Program-made: the position numbers and the translations under genes
Notes under the pieces: model-generated
The model's database searches: none
What the model saw: only the letters and a program-made list of their open reading frames with translations
Told to the model about the DNA's origin: nothing
Shown here: positions 26,545 to 36,073 of the stretch, in pieces
How the letters are laid out: every line of letters begins with the position of its first letter
Numbering within the stretch: the first letter of the stretch is position 1
NCBI GenBank assembly: GCA_028819215.1
Contig: JAPPMG010000002.1
Location: forward strand, 111,007-175,006
Direction of reading: 5' to 3'
From: Bryobacterales bacterium
GTDB lineage: Bacteria; Acidobacteriota; Terriglobia; Bryobacterales; UBA6623
DNA length: 64,000 nucleotides

Positions 26545-27834
26545 TCAGACCCTCCATGGCGCACGCATGGTGCGATACAGCATGTTGTTGGCTTCCGCGT
26601 CGCCCTCGAATCGCTCGGTCGCAGCATCCCATCGCATATTGCGCCCCAGCCGGAGGCAGATGTTCGCGCAGTGGGCGACAGTATGGGCCCTGTGGGCTGC
26701 CTCCGGATTGGACGCGGGCTGCCGCCGACTGCGCATGCACGTCAGGAAATCGCGCACGTGCGGCCCTTGGATGTTGTAGTTTGCGTCCGGCGGTTCCAAG
26801 CCCGCGAGCACCGAATCGGGCTTGGCATCGATCCCGCCTGTGTCCGAGAGGAAGATCCAGCCCTCGTCGCCCACGAACATCAGGCCCTTGCGCCCGGTGT
26901 CCATGTTGAGCCGCAGGCCGTCGCTGTAGCGGGTGCGAATCTCGTACCAGTACGGAATGTTGTTGATGCCCCCCTCGCCTCGGAACTCGGCCTCGCCCTC
27001 GTACTCCACCGGCGCGTCGAGCGGCTTTCCGCGCAGCCATTGCACCGTCTCGATGAAGTGCGGTCCCATGTCGGCCACACCCCCGGCACCCGTGTCCCAG
27101 TTCAGCCGCCAGTAGCGCACTCGGTCAGCCGAGTAGGGCGCCCAAGGCGCCTGGCCCAGCCAGCGGTCGTAGTCGAAGACCTCCGGATCCGGCTCGCTCT
27201 CCGGCACCGCGAACGAGTTGCGCTTCCAGCCACCGGTGGCTCCGAACGAGAGGCGCACGGTGTGGAGCTGGCCGATGCGGCCGCCGTGAATGGCGTTGAC
27301 GACGAATTCGTAGCCCGGGTTCGACCGGCGCTGCGTGCCACACTGCCAAACCGTCCCATACTGGCGCGTGACTTCGACAAGCTGCCGGCCCTCGGCGATG
27401 GTGAGGCAAAACGGCTTCTCACAGTAGGCATCCTTGCCAGCCTGCGCCGCCAGCGAACTCATCACGGCATGCCAGCGATCGCCTGTGCCGATGACGACGG
27501 CATCGATGTCATCACGTTCGAGGACTTCCTCGTGAAACCGAGTGGCGGTGCAATCAGAGTCTCCGTAGTGGGCGTCCACGAGTTCCTTCGCGCCAGCCCT
27601 GCGATCCGCGAAGAGGTCACAGACCGCACGCACGCGCACGTCTTCCTGGTCGAGGAACTCTTGAATGTTCCTGCGGTTGCGGCTGCCCATGCCGATGCCC
27701 GCAACGGCGATTCGATCCGACGGGGGCGTGGCCCCGCCCAGTCCCAGCGTCGAGGCGGACACCACCAAAGGCGCGGCGGCAACCTTGGCAAACGTTCGCC
27801 GGGTCGTGTGCCGCGCAAGGGTCATGGCGGGCAT
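26545..27834 (-). CDS. Gfo/Idh/MocA family oxidoreductase with twin-arginine-like signal
   Basis: MPAMTLARHTTRRTFAKVAAAPLVVSASTLGLGG; AGIGMGSRNRRNIQEFL; VVIGTGDRWHAVMSSLAAQAGKDAYCEKPFCLTIAEGRQLVEV. Confidence 0.9.
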   Translation of the reverse strand: MPAMTLARHTTRRTFAKVAAAPLVVSASTLGLGGATPPSDRIAVAGIGMGSRNRRNIQEFLDQEDVRVRAVCDLFADRRAGAKELVDAHYGDSDCTATRFHEEVLERDDIDAVVIGTGDRWHAVMSSLAAQAGKDAYCEKPFCLTIAEGRQLVEVTRQYGTVWQCGTQRRSNPGYEFVVNAIHGGRIGQLHTVRLSFGATGGWKRNSFAVPESEPDPEVFDYDRWLGQAPWAPYSADRVRYWRLNWDTGAGGVADMGPHFIETVQWLRGKPLDAPVEYEGEAEFRGEGGINNIPYWYEIRTRYSDGLRLNMDTGRKGLMFVGDEGWIFLSDTGGIDAKPDSVLAGLEPPDANYNIQGPHVRDFLTCMRSRRQPASNPEAAHRAHTVAHCANICLRLGRNMRWDAATERFEGDAEANNMLYRTMRAPWRV

Positions 27835-27952
27835 TAGTGTACCTTTCATCCACGGCGCGCGGCGACCCCGCGTCGCCGACGGATCGGCGCTTTTGGACGA
27901 CTCCCCATCGCGAATCGAGCTGCGGCAAAGAACGCTGTGCGGACACTCCGGA

Positions 27953-28375
27953 TCAAATGAACGCATTGCCGAGCGGCTGGATGAACTGGATGCCACGGAC
28001 GGATTTTCGAGTCAGGCGGTCATCGTTGGTGATGAATAGATCCATCTCGGCTGCGGCTGCGCACGCGAGCTGGATCGCGTCGGAAGGTCGAATCGACCGG
28101 TCCTGCCGGATCTCCGCGTAGTGCGATGCCGCGTCGATGTCGAATGGCAACACTGTCGCACCGCTGCCGAGAGCCTGCTCGTAGCGTCGCCGCAGAGCAT
28201 CGTTGTTGCGTTCCACCGGCTTGACGAGAACTTCGCCGACGGTGAGAGCCGACGTGAACAGCGAGTCCCCTCTCTCCCTCATTCGCCCGTACAGCTCTAG
28301 GACCTGGCGGGATCGGTCGCCGGTGCCCTCGATCAGGTAGATGAACAGGTTGGTATCCCAAAACACCCGACTCAT
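27953..28375 (-). CDS. PIN-domain ribonuclease, VapC-like toxin
   Basis: VFWDTNLFIYLIEG..SALTVGEVLVKP..RSIRPSDAIQLACAAAAEMDLFITNDDRL: PIN acidic residues and TND motif. Confidence 0.87.
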   Translation of the reverse strand: MSRVFWDTNLFIYLIEGTGDRSRQVLELYGRMRERGDSLFTSALTVGEVLVKPVERNNDALRRRYEQALGSGATVLPFDIDAASHYAEIRQDRSIRPSDAIQLACAAAAEMDLFITNDDRLTRKSVRGIQFIQPLGNAFI

Positions 28376-28863
28376 TCCCAGCGCTCCCTAAGGCGACGGA
28401 CGTAGTCGTCCGGGTCCTGGCCGTCCCAGAGTTCCCTGCCCAGGCCGCGGAGGCTCAGAATCGGATCCTCGGCACTGTCTGAACGCTTCACGTCGAAATG
28501 CTCGCGGTACCAGTCCAGCAGGTGATGGTATTCCTCCGGTATCTCCTCACGCCGCGGCAAAGACTTCCCGGAGACTCGGTCGCGGTGCGGTCGATCCAGA
28601 GACGAATAGAGACGCCGGCGGCCGCGCGAGGTTTCCGCAAGCATCCGGTAGCGCCCCGGGCTTGCTGGCTTGCTCGCAACGCAGTGCTGAGCCGCGTGCG
28701 TGCGGAGCCCGGGACGCACGAGCACGGACTCGGTCAGATTCTCGCGCTGCGCCCTCTCGATGATTTCGGCGATGCTGAAGTCTTCGCGGTCACGGTGCTC
28801 GCGGTGGAGCAAGGCCGTGGCGATCCATACTTCGTCAGCGACTCGGATCCTGCGAGCAGCCAT
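28372..28863 (-). CDS. Conserved hypothetical protein, candidate antitoxin/partner of the PIN toxin
   Basis: 163 aa, 4-nt stop/start overlap with the PIN gene; DFSIAEIIERAQRENL helix-rich N-terminus, PEEYHHLLDWYREHF C-terminal region. Confidence 0.65.
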   Translation of the reverse strand: MAARRIRVADEVWIATALLHREHRDREDFSIAEIIERAQRENLTESVLVRPGLRTHAAQHCVASKPASPGRYRMLAETSRGRRRLYSSLDRPHRDRVSGKSLPRREEIPEEYHHLLDWYREHFDVKRSDSAEDPILSLRGLGRELWDGQDPDDYVRRLRERWE

Positions 28864-28870
28864 AGATATA

Positions 28871-28886
28871 ACTTAGTATACAAAGT
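28871..28886. promoter_or_regulatory. Imperfect palindrome, putative operator of the PIN toxin pair
   Basis: ACTTAGTATACAAAGT matches its reverse complement ACTTTGTATACTAAGT at 14 of 16 positions, and sits a few nt upstream of the ATG at 28863 inside an AT-rich promoter-like stretch. Confidence 0.55.
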
Positions 28887-29085
28887 ATATTTGTCGCGAA
28901 CCATCGGATCAGACTCCCTCTGGTCTGTCAATCGCGCCACGAGGCCTGAAGTGGCCCGAATGCCTTGCGGCCCATGAGCGGCAGCGGAATGGGCGGTCAA
29001 GCGCATGCACACCCAACGAACCGTAGCCCGCGCGAATGGACTAACCTATTCAATGCGGGGCAAGCAGCCTCGAGCGAGGGAACCT

Positions 29086-30051
29086 ATGCCAGACAGCAGA
29101 AGAGATTTCGTCAAGGCCGCGGCAGGCTTGGGCCTAGCCGCCAGTGCCGTCGCGGCGGATCCGATCCCGAGGCGGAAACTCGGCAAGACCGGGCTGGAGG
29201 TCACAATCGTCGGACTGGGCGGTGCCAGAGTGGGCACGCACCGAGACGAGGCCGAAGCCCTGCGGACGATTCGCCACAGCTACGAATCCGGGATCAACTA
29301 CTTCGACTCGGCTGCGGCCGGCGCCTATGGCCTGAGTCAGCGCCGGTACGGCATCGCGATGGAGGGAGTGCCCCGCGATCGCATCATCTACGGCACGAAG
29401 ACGCGCAACCGCACCTATAGCCACTGCGAGCTCGACCTTTCCCAGAGCCTGGCCGGGCTGCGGACGGACTACCTCGACCTGTATCAGATCCACAACGTCA
29501 TGCACATGGAAGACATCGACCAGATCTTCGCTCCGCGCGGAGCGATGGAACTGGTCGAGCGGGCCAAGCGCGACGGCAAGGTCCGGCATGTCGGCTTCAC
29601 CGGCCATATGGACCCGCGCGTGCTTGCGAAGATGCTCGGCGCGTACGATTGGGACACCGTGCTGATGCCATTGAGCGTGACCGATGGCGCGAACAAGGAT
29701 CTCAGCTTCGAGCGCACCACGCTGCCCAAGGCGGTGGAAAAGGGCCTCGGCGTGATGGCAATGAAGACCACCGGTGTGGGCGTGTTGCACGAACAAGGCA
29801 TCTCGTCGCTAGAAGAACTCCTCAACTATGTTTGGTCACTGCCGATCGCGACCGCGATCTTGGGGTGTAGTTCGCCGGACCAGGTTGATCGCGACGTCAT
29901 GGCCGCCAGGGCACACAGTCGGCTCGACGAGTCCCAGATGAGCGCTCTGCGCAGCAAGTGGGCCGGCTCCGATTTTGCCGCCCTAGAGTCTTGGAAGGTC
30001 GATCAGGGAGCGACCCTGGCTTCGTCAGGACCGCGCTACTTCGGCGATTGA
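29086..30051 (+). CDS. Aldo/keto reductase with twin-arginine-like signal
   Basis: MPDSRRDFVKAAAGLGLAASAVA then IPRRKLGKTGLEVTIVGLGGAR; DLSQSLAGLRTDYLDLYQIHN; YVWSLPIATAILGCSSPDQV. Confidence 0.88.
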   Translation: MPDSRRDFVKAAAGLGLAASAVAADPIPRRKLGKTGLEVTIVGLGGARVGTHRDEAEALRTIRHSYESGINYFDSAAAGAYGLSQRRYGIAMEGVPRDRIIYGTKTRNRTYSHCELDLSQSLAGLRTDYLDLYQIHNVMHMEDIDQIFAPRGAMELVERAKRDGKVRHVGFTGHMDPRVLAKMLGAYDWDTVLMPLSVTDGANKDLSFERTTLPKAVEKGLGVMAMKTTGVGVLHEQGISSLEELLNYVWSLPIATAILGCSSPDQVDRDVMAARAHSRLDESQMSALRSKWAGSDFAALESWKVDQGATLASSGPRYFGD

Positions 30052-30144
30052 CCGCGCAGTCACTTCGGGCGACGACCGCGAGTTTCGCTCAGATCAGCGC
30101 CCCTGGACAACACGCGCTCAAGCTCGGCACGCCGATTTCGGCGC

Positions 30145-31533
30145 TCAGGTGTCAACTGCCGAGGCTGTGGTTCCCGAGTCCTCCTCGTCGGCATCCTCGA
30201 CCCGAACTCCCAGCCGACCTTTGTGCAGCCTCACTGCTAGCGGATCGCCGATCTCGACCTGGCCCGTGCTGCGGATCGCCACGCCATCGGCATCCTGCAC
30301 GATGGCATAGCCGCGCTCGAGAATCGCGACGGGACTCAACCCGTGCAAGCGGACTTGCAGCGATTCAAGGCTGTGGGAACGGCCCTCCAAAACTCTCCGC
30401 ATTGCGGGAAACAGCCGCTGGGTCAGCTCGCCCAGTCGCTGGGATTGGCGGGCGAGGCCGACCCTCAAGTCCATGCCTGCCAATCTCCGCTCCACCCTCT
30501 CCAAGCGCGAGCGCGCTACGCTCAAGCGCTTTCGCTCGGCCTCGTGCAGGCGCTGCAGCGCCTCGTCCAGCCGCTGTCCCGCCTGGCCCACGCGATGCTC
30601 GACGCTGCGCGCAGCCCGATGCAAGCCGCTTTCCAAGACCCGAGCCCTCAACTTGGCCAACTCCGCCCGCATCGCTCGGGCCAGGCGCCCTTCGGAATCG
30701 ACCAACTTCTGCAAGATCGCTGCAGCTTCCGGCGCCACCAGCTCCGCCGCAGCAGATGGCGTGGGTGCCCGCAAGTCGGCCACGAAATCAGCGATCGTGT
30801 AGTCGGTCTGGTGCCCGACTGCCGACACGACCGGCACTGCGGAAGCTGCAATCGCCCGAGCCACGACTTCCTCGTTAAATGCCCACAGATCCTCCAGCGA
30901 ACCGCCGCCGCGGCCCACGATCACCACATCGGCCCAAGGCTGCTCGCTAAAGTAGCGCAGTCCTTCAGCGATCTGTTTCGCCGCCCCCTGCCCTTGTACT
31001 GCCACCGGGAAGAGCCTGATGTGCAGCCCGCGATGGCGCCGCTCAAGGATTCTCAGCATGTCCGCGATCACCGCCCCTGATTGCGACGTGACGATGCCAA
31101 TCCTTCGTGGCAGCGGAGGCAGCGATCTCTTGCGCTCCTCGTCAAACAGCCCCTCTGCGGACAGGCGCGCTTTCAGGCGTTCGAACTGCTCCTGCAGCGC
31201 CCCCGTTCCAAGCGGCTCCAAAGCGTTGACGTAGAGCTGGTAAGCCCCTTTCTTCTCGTAAACGCTGATGCGCCCGCGAGCCACCACGGCCAGCCCGTCC
31301 TGCGGCTTGGCCCTCAGGTAGGCCGCATCCTGGCGAAAGCAGACGCAGGAGATCTCGGCCTTCTCATCCTTCAGCGTGAAGTACCAGTGACCGCTACGAG
31401 CGTTCAGGGCGTTGGACACCTCGCCTTGGACCCTCACGTCCGGGAAATTGCCGGCTAGCAGGCTCTTGAGGGCTTGGGTCAGCGACGCGACGGAATACAC
31501 CCGCGGGCGGTTGCTCGGCAGCGGCTCGTTCAC
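30145..31533 (-). CDS. xseA: Exodeoxyribonuclease VII large subunit
   Basis: VYSVASLTQALKSLLAGNFPDVRVQGEVSNALNARSGHWYFTLKDEKAEISCVCF; RIGIVTSQSGAVIADML; VIVGRGGGSLEDLWAFNEEVVARAIAASAVPVVSAVGHQTDYTIADFVADLRAPTPSAAAEL. Confidence 0.96.
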   Translation of the reverse strand: MNEPLPSNRPRVYSVASLTQALKSLLAGNFPDVRVQGEVSNALNARSGHWYFTLKDEKAEISCVCFRQDAAYLRAKPQDGLAVVARGRISVYEKKGAYQLYVNALEPLGTGALQEQFERLKARLSAEGLFDEERKRSLPPLPRRIGIVTSQSGAVIADMLRILERRHRGLHIRLFPVAVQGQGAAKQIAEGLRYFSEQPWADVVIVGRGGGSLEDLWAFNEEVVARAIAASAVPVVSAVGHQTDYTIADFVADLRAPTPSAAAELVAPEAAAILQKLVDSEGRLARAMRAELAKLRARVLESGLHRAARSVEHRVGQAGQRLDEALQRLHEAERKRLSVARSRLERVERRLAGMDLRVGLARQSQRLGELTQRLFPAMRRVLEGRSHSLESLQVRLHGLSPVAILERGYAIVQDADGVAIRSTGQVEIGDPLAVRLHKGRLGVRVEDADEEDSGTTASAVDT

Positions 31534-33080
31534 TGGGCTGGCTCTCGGCTACTGGGAATCAAGCGATTGAGGACGACAACGAGAAAGATCCCGAGGACGA
31601 TGCCAACGATTGCGACCATGTGCAAGTACGCCTGAAACACCGGTCCGAGCGCTACCATCCAGCGTTCCATCAGCAGACCGTGCTCGAAGTGCGTCCACGT
31701 CACCAACAACGCTGCCACCGAACCGATCAGCGTTGCCAATCGGATCGCCGCCTCGGAGCGGCGTCCGACAAGCCGGAATAGAACCACAGCCGCGATCCCT
31801 AAGGCCGCTGCCGCTGCGGCCACATCCTTGGCCAAGAAGGCGTACAGATACTCCTGGCGCACGACGGAGCTGATCGAATACCCGACACCGAAGGCATAGA
31901 AAAGCGCGAAATACGCAAGAACGAAGCAGGCGGAGGAGATGAACAGAGCCGTTGCATGCTGGCGCTGTCCATAGACAGAGCCGATCACTCCCGCCACCAG
32001 GCAACAACCGATCAAGATCGCCGCGGGCAGGCGATCAGACCGCTGCGCCTTTAGCGACGCCGCGCGGTCAGGCATATGCGCCTGCACGGCCGTTCGCTGC
32101 TCCTGTTCAAGCTGCTTCAGATCTGCGTCGTGCTCGGCCGGCACATCCAGCGCTTCCCATAACACCTTCCCCTGGCTGTTGGCTGGAATCGGCAGCCCGA
32201 GCAGGGTACTGATCGTGGGAGCAATGTCGACGATTTCCGCCTCAATCTGAGTCGCATGCCGCACTCCCGGTCCCGCCAGAACGAATGGTGCGTAGAGCAC
32301 CTCGGGCTCCAGCCCGCCGTGCCCACCACGGCTGCGGCGGTGAATGTGTCCGTGGTCGGAGAGGGCCACCAGAGTCACGTGCGGGCCCAATTGATCTGCG
32401 ATCCGGCCCAAGCAGCCGTCGACTGAGGCTATCACCTCGCGATAGGCATCGGAGGCTCCGCCGTAGGTATGTCCGGCCTCGTCGCCGGCCTGCAAGTCTA
32501 CGACGCGGATCGCCGCATCAGAGTCCGCCAGGTGCGTCAAGGCCTCGTCGCAGTACTGCGACTGCCAGCGCACCAATTCCGAGACCGCATACGAGGAATA
32601 TCGCCCGGAGGGACGGCCACGCTCGATAGACTCGCCGAACGCGCGGGGCCAGAATCTGGACCCGAACACTGACGATCGCAGGCCTCGCTGGTCGGCTAGT
32701 CCGAAGAGCGACTGCACCGGAACCGATTCGAAGGTGGAATTGTTCGTTACTCCGCTGACCTCTGGCCAAGCACCGGTTGCGAATGCGGCGCGAGCCGGGT
32801 TCGACAAGGATGGTACGGTGACGCGCATCGAGCCCGAGGCACCTGCCTGCGCCAACTGCCCAAAGGCGGGCAGGCCCGCAACGGCGTCAACGCGCAAGCC
32901 GTCGAGCACGACGATGACGACATCGCTGGCGATCGCAGGTCCGGCGTCGAAGTCCCTTTCGAAGGCATAGTCGCTCCGGTACTGTGTCACGCTCGTCCAC
33001 GAGCTGTCCGCCATGTAGAGGCTGCCAGCGGCCAAGCAGAGCAGATAGGCCGGCCAGCCGAGATTCCGCAGGGCGCGCAT
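31530..33080 (-). CDS. Alkaline phosphatase/type I phosphodiesterase-like membrane protein
   Basis: VIVVLDGLRVDAVAGLPAFGQLAQAGASGSMRVTVPSLSNPARAAFATG; VALSDHGHIHRRSRGGHGG; C-terminal transmembrane helices. Confidence 0.82.
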   Translation of the reverse strand: MRALRNLGWPAYLLCLAAGSLYMADSSWTSVTQYRSDYAFERDFDAGPAIASDVVIVVLDGLRVDAVAGLPAFGQLAQAGASGSMRVTVPSLSNPARAAFATGAWPEVSGVTNNSTFESVPVQSLFGLADQRGLRSSVFGSRFWPRAFGESIERGRPSGRYSSYAVSELVRWQSQYCDEALTHLADSDAAIRVVDLQAGDEAGHTYGGASDAYREVIASVDGCLGRIADQLGPHVTLVALSDHGHIHRRSRGGHGGLEPEVLYAPFVLAGPGVRHATQIEAEIVDIAPTISTLLGLPIPANSQGKVLWEALDVPAEHDADLKQLEQEQRTAVQAHMPDRAASLKAQRSDRLPAAILIGCCLVAGVIGSVYGQRQHATALFISSACFVLAYFALFYAFGVGYSISSVVRQEYLYAFLAKDVAAAAAALGIAAVVLFRLVGRRSEAAIRLATLIGSVAALLVTWTHFEHGLLMERWMVALGPVFQAYLHMVAIVGIVLGIFLVVVLNRLIPSSREPAQ

Positions 33081-33209
33081 AGGAGTCCATTATGTCGACT
33101 CTGGGAGACCCTGAGAAACCGTCGGTCGCGGAAGCACAGAACGGATTCGGACTGTGCCTTCAACCCGACCGTTGCCCTTCGAAGGTGCAGCTTGGAATAA
33201 TGGTCAGAC

Positions 33210-33458
33210 ATGGCTGCCGTAAGGGACTTCCAGGAATTGATCGGACAAACTGTCGACCGGCTTGACCTTGCAACGCGCGAGGCGGTGGTAGGCAAGGTGA
33301 TTGCGCTGCAAATCTACACGCCGAGCAACTTGGCGCTGCAGCGCATCGCGGCGATTGGGGATTCAGTGCAAGAGTGCGCCCAGCAGCTCGAGGCCGCGGG
33401 TAGCGATCCCCTCGACTACGAGTTCTCTTGCCTCAACCCGCCATTCCTCGCCCGCTAG
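33210..33458 (+). CDS. Small conserved hypothetical protein
   Basis: 82 aa with non-repetitive composition (DFQELIGQTVDRLDLATREAVVGKVIALQIYTPSNLALQRIAAIGDSVQECAQQLEAAGSDPLDYEF) in otherwise unassigned space. Confidence 0.5.
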   Translation: MAAVRDFQELIGQTVDRLDLATREAVVGKVIALQIYTPSNLALQRIAAIGDSVQECAQQLEAAGSDPLDYEFSCLNPPFLAR

Positions 33459-33475
33459 GCAGCGAACCTGTTCAG

Positions 33476-33616
33476 ATGCTATTCGGCTTGTTGCTCTTGG
33501 CCGGGGCCGCTCTGCTCGCGGTCATGCTCTGCAAGGGCGGCTTCCAAGCCTCGTGCCGCCGGTGCGCGCACCAAGCGGACGCACGCCCCGAGCCGCGGCC
33601 CGCTACGGATCGGTAG
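33476..33616 (+). CDS. Possible small single-pass membrane protein
   Basis: MLFGLLLLAGAALLAVMLCKGGFQASCRRCAHQADARPEPRPATDR; one hydrophobic helix. Short, weak support. Confidence 0.25.
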   Translation: MLFGLLLLAGAALLAVMLCKGGFQASCRRCAHQADARPEPRPATDR

Positions 33617-33637
33617 GTTCCGTATACTGGGGCGGCT

Positions 33638-34801
33638 ATGCCTGACAGACGAGCGTTCCTCATCGCATCGGCAGCCCCGATGCTGCTGCCCTCTGCGGCG
33701 AAGGGCGCTAACGAACGTGTATCGGTCGCGTTGATCGGCGCGGGCGGACGCGGACGCCGCGTACTGGCCGCGTTCCGAGAGCTCGGCTCGCCGGCACCGG
33801 CCGTCTGCGATGTCTACCAACCCAACTTGGCCAAGGGCCTCGAGGAGGCCGACGACGGCGCGCAGGGATACGGAGACTACAGGCAGATTCTGGAGCGCGA
33901 CGACATCGATGCCGTCCTGATCGCGACGCCCGATCACTGGCATGTCCCGATGATGCTCGACGCCGTCTCGGCCGGCAAGGATGTCTACTGCGAAAAGCCC
34001 ATGTCGCATTCGATCTCCGAAGGCGTGCGGGCAATCCGGGGCGTGCGTGCGACAGACCGCATCGTCCAGATCGGCATGCAGCGGCGCAGCACGCCGTGGA
34101 TCGTTGAGATGCAGAAGGAGGTTGCCGACGGCGCGATCGGCACCATCACCATGGCCCGGGCGGAATGGAACTGGGCGATCTCGCAACCACTCGACAACTC
34201 CGGCCTCGAGGGCGAACTGGACACGGCGGGTTTCCTAGGCGGCGCTGCCAAATCCCTCGAGCCGATGATGTTCCGCAAGTGGCGCTACTTCTGGGCCTTC
34301 TCGGGCGGCAACATGACCGATCAAGGCACGCACCTGATGGACGTGATCCAGTGGTTCTCCGGCGTGGGGGCGCCCCGCTCCGCCGTCTGCCACGGTGCGG
34401 TCATCGGCATGGCCGGCTCGGAGACACCCGACTGCTTCTCGGCTTCGTTCGACTACGGCAGCTTCTTGGCGAGCTGGAACCTGAACTACAACAACGACTA
34501 CCAGTCCGGCTGGACCATCGAGTTGCTGGGGGACAAGGGCACGCTGGTCATGAACGGTGCCGGTTACAAGCTCTACGGAGCGCCGTGGAGGGGCAACCCC
34601 GAACCGATCAAGGCCCACGAAGACCGCTTGCCGACGATCCCGCACGTGCGCAACTTCCTCGAGTGCGTCAAGAGCAGGGAGCAGCCCAACGCGCCCGTGG
34701 AGGTCGGCCACAGCGCGGTGTGCGGGCCGCATCTGGCAAACATCGCCTTCCACCGGCGCTCGATGGCGTTCCTCAACCCCGAAGCCACCGAGGTCTTCTA
34801 G
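33638..34801 (+). CDS. Gfo/Idh/MocA family oxidoreductase with signal-like N-terminus
   Basis: [81 protein letters not shown]. Confidence 0.9.
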   Translation: MPDRRAFLIASAAPMLLPSAAKGANERVSVALIGAGGRGRRVLAAFRELGSPAPAVCDVYQPNLAKGLEEADDGAQGYGDYRQILERDDIDAVLIATPDHWHVPMMLDAVSAGKDVYCEKPMSHSISEGVRAIRGVRATDRIVQIGMQRRSTPWIVEMQKEVADGAIGTITMARAEWNWAISQPLDNSGLEGELDTAGFLGGAAKSLEPMMFRKWRYFWAFSGGNMTDQGTHLMDVIQWFSGVGAPRSAVCHGAVIGMAGSETPDCFSASFDYGSFLASWNLNYNNDYQSGWTIELLGDKGTLVMNGAGYKLYGAPWRGNPEPIKAHEDRLPTIPHVRNFLECVKSREQPNAPVEVGHSAVCGPHLANIAFHRRSMAFLNPEATEVF

Positions 34802-34845
34802 GGCCCCGCCGCAAGCGGGCGCCGCAAGTCGGTACGATCAGAGAG

Positions 34846-35820
34846 ATGGCCGCCTACCTGGCAAGCCTGGTCGATCGCGCGCGGGCCCGGCAGTGCCGCA
34901 TTGTCTTTCCCGAGGGCGACGACCCTCGCGTGCGCGAGGCCTGTGCGCGCCTGGCCCGCGACAAGGTCGTGCGGCCGGTATTGGTCAGCACCAACACCGA
35001 GTGCGCGCCTGGCGTGACCTGCTCGCATCCCGAGACGTCCGGCCACAGCGAACGCTACGCGCAAATCTACTACCAGCGGCGCCGCCATCGGGGGCTGACC
35101 GAGGCCGAGGCACAGCAGATCGCCACGACCTCCCTGTACTACGCGGCGCTGGCGCTCGAGAACGGCGATGCCGACGGCTTGGTCGGAGGAGCCAAGAACA
35201 CCACCGGCCAGACGGTGCGCGCCCTGATCGAATGCATCGGCGTCCGCCCGGAATACAAGCTGGTCTCCAGCTTCATGGTCCAGGTGCATCCGGACAAGCA
35301 ATACGGCTCCGACGGCGTGATGGTGTTCGCCGACCCGGCAGTGGTACCCGCCCCGAACGCAAGCCAGCTCGCGGACATCGCTATCGCCACCGCCTTGAAC
35401 AGTCGCAACCTGCTCGCTGCCGAGCCGTACGTCGCGCTGCTTTCGTTCTCGACCAAGGGCAGCGCCAAGCACCCCATGGCCGACCAAGTCATCGAGGCGC
35501 TCAGGATCGTCCGCGAGCGCCGTCCGGATCTCAAGATCGACGGCGAGCTACAGGCCGATGCCGCCCTGCTCGACAGCGTCGGCGCTTCCAAGGCCCCCGG
35601 ATCCCCGGTGGCAGGTCGCGCCAACGTGCTGATCTTCCCCGATCTCAATGCCGCCAACATCGGCTACAAGCTGGCAGAGCGCCTGGGCGGCGCACAGTCG
35701 CTGGGCCCCTTCCTGCAGGGCCTGAACAAGCCAGCGAACGACCTCTCGCGCGGGTGCTCGGTGGACGACATCTACTACGTGGCCGCCGTTACCGCCCTGC
35801 AGGCGGCCGGCGAGGCGTAA
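34846..35820 (+). CDS. pta: Phosphate acetyltransferase
   Basis: ATG at 34846; [114 protein letters not shown]. Confidence 0.93.
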   Translation: MAAYLASLVDRARARQCRIVFPEGDDPRVREACARLARDKVVRPVLVSTNTECAPGVTCSHPETSGHSERYAQIYYQRRRHRGLTEAEAQQIATTSLYYAALALENGDADGLVGGAKNTTGQTVRALIECIGVRPEYKLVSSFMVQVHPDKQYGSDGVMVFADPAVVPAPNASQLADIAIATALNSRNLLAAEPYVALLSFSTKGSAKHPMADQVIEALRIVRERRPDLKIDGELQADAALLDSVGASKAPGSPVAGRANVLIFPDLNAANIGYKLAERLGGAQSLGPFLQGLNKPANDLSRGCSVDDIYYVAAVTALQAAGEA

Positions 35821-36073
35821 CGCTGCCCCAGCCCGACCGCATCTCGCCGACCCAGCGAAGGTAGCGCCAAAGGCTGCTCCGCTCGCGCCAAACGAACTGC
35901 CGGAAGGCCCTGGCATCGACCGCCTCGGCGCTGATCCCCGAGTACGTCTCGATGCGCCAGCGCAGATAGGGGCTACGCCACGGCCGCAACCGATGGCCGC
36001 GGCTGGCATGCCACAAGAAGCGCAGTGTCTCCAAGCACGCCCTCGCCGCGCTAGCTGCCGGCCTAGTCGGCAT
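35789..36073 (-). CDS. Small conserved-looking hypothetical protein, likely translationally coupled to the upstream VWA gene
   Basis: 94 aa from ATG at 36073, which overlaps the VWA stop codon region; [69 protein letters not shown]. 3' end overlaps the convergent pta end by about 32 nt. Confidence 0.5.
   Translation of the reverse strand: MPTRPAASAARACLETLRFLWHASRGHRLRPWRSPYLRWRIETYSGISAEAVDARAFRQFVWRERSSLWRYLRWVGEMRSGWGSVTPRRPPAGR

Noticed and set aside
26543-27040. N-terminal extension of the 301 aa minus-strand ORF 26135..27040
   Set aside because: Overlaps the oxidoreductase gene in another frame; only the last 135 codons look like a real protein.
26671-27837. 388 aa plus-strand ORF
   Set aside because: Antisense to the Gfo/Idh/MocA oxidoreductase.
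33210-33458. Idea that the 82 aa protein is XseB (exonuclease VII small subunit)
   Set aside because: Located near xseA, but lacks the XseB pattern (FEEALAELEEIV..LE..) and is divergently oriented; kept as hypothetical.
34165-34845. N-terminal extension of the pta ORF
   Set aside because: Lies within the oxidoreductase gene in another frame; ATG at 34846 gives a standard Pta N-terminus.
34557-35864. 435 aa plus-strand ORF
   Set aside because: Out-of-frame overlap with pta and the preceding oxidoreductase; Arg-rich.
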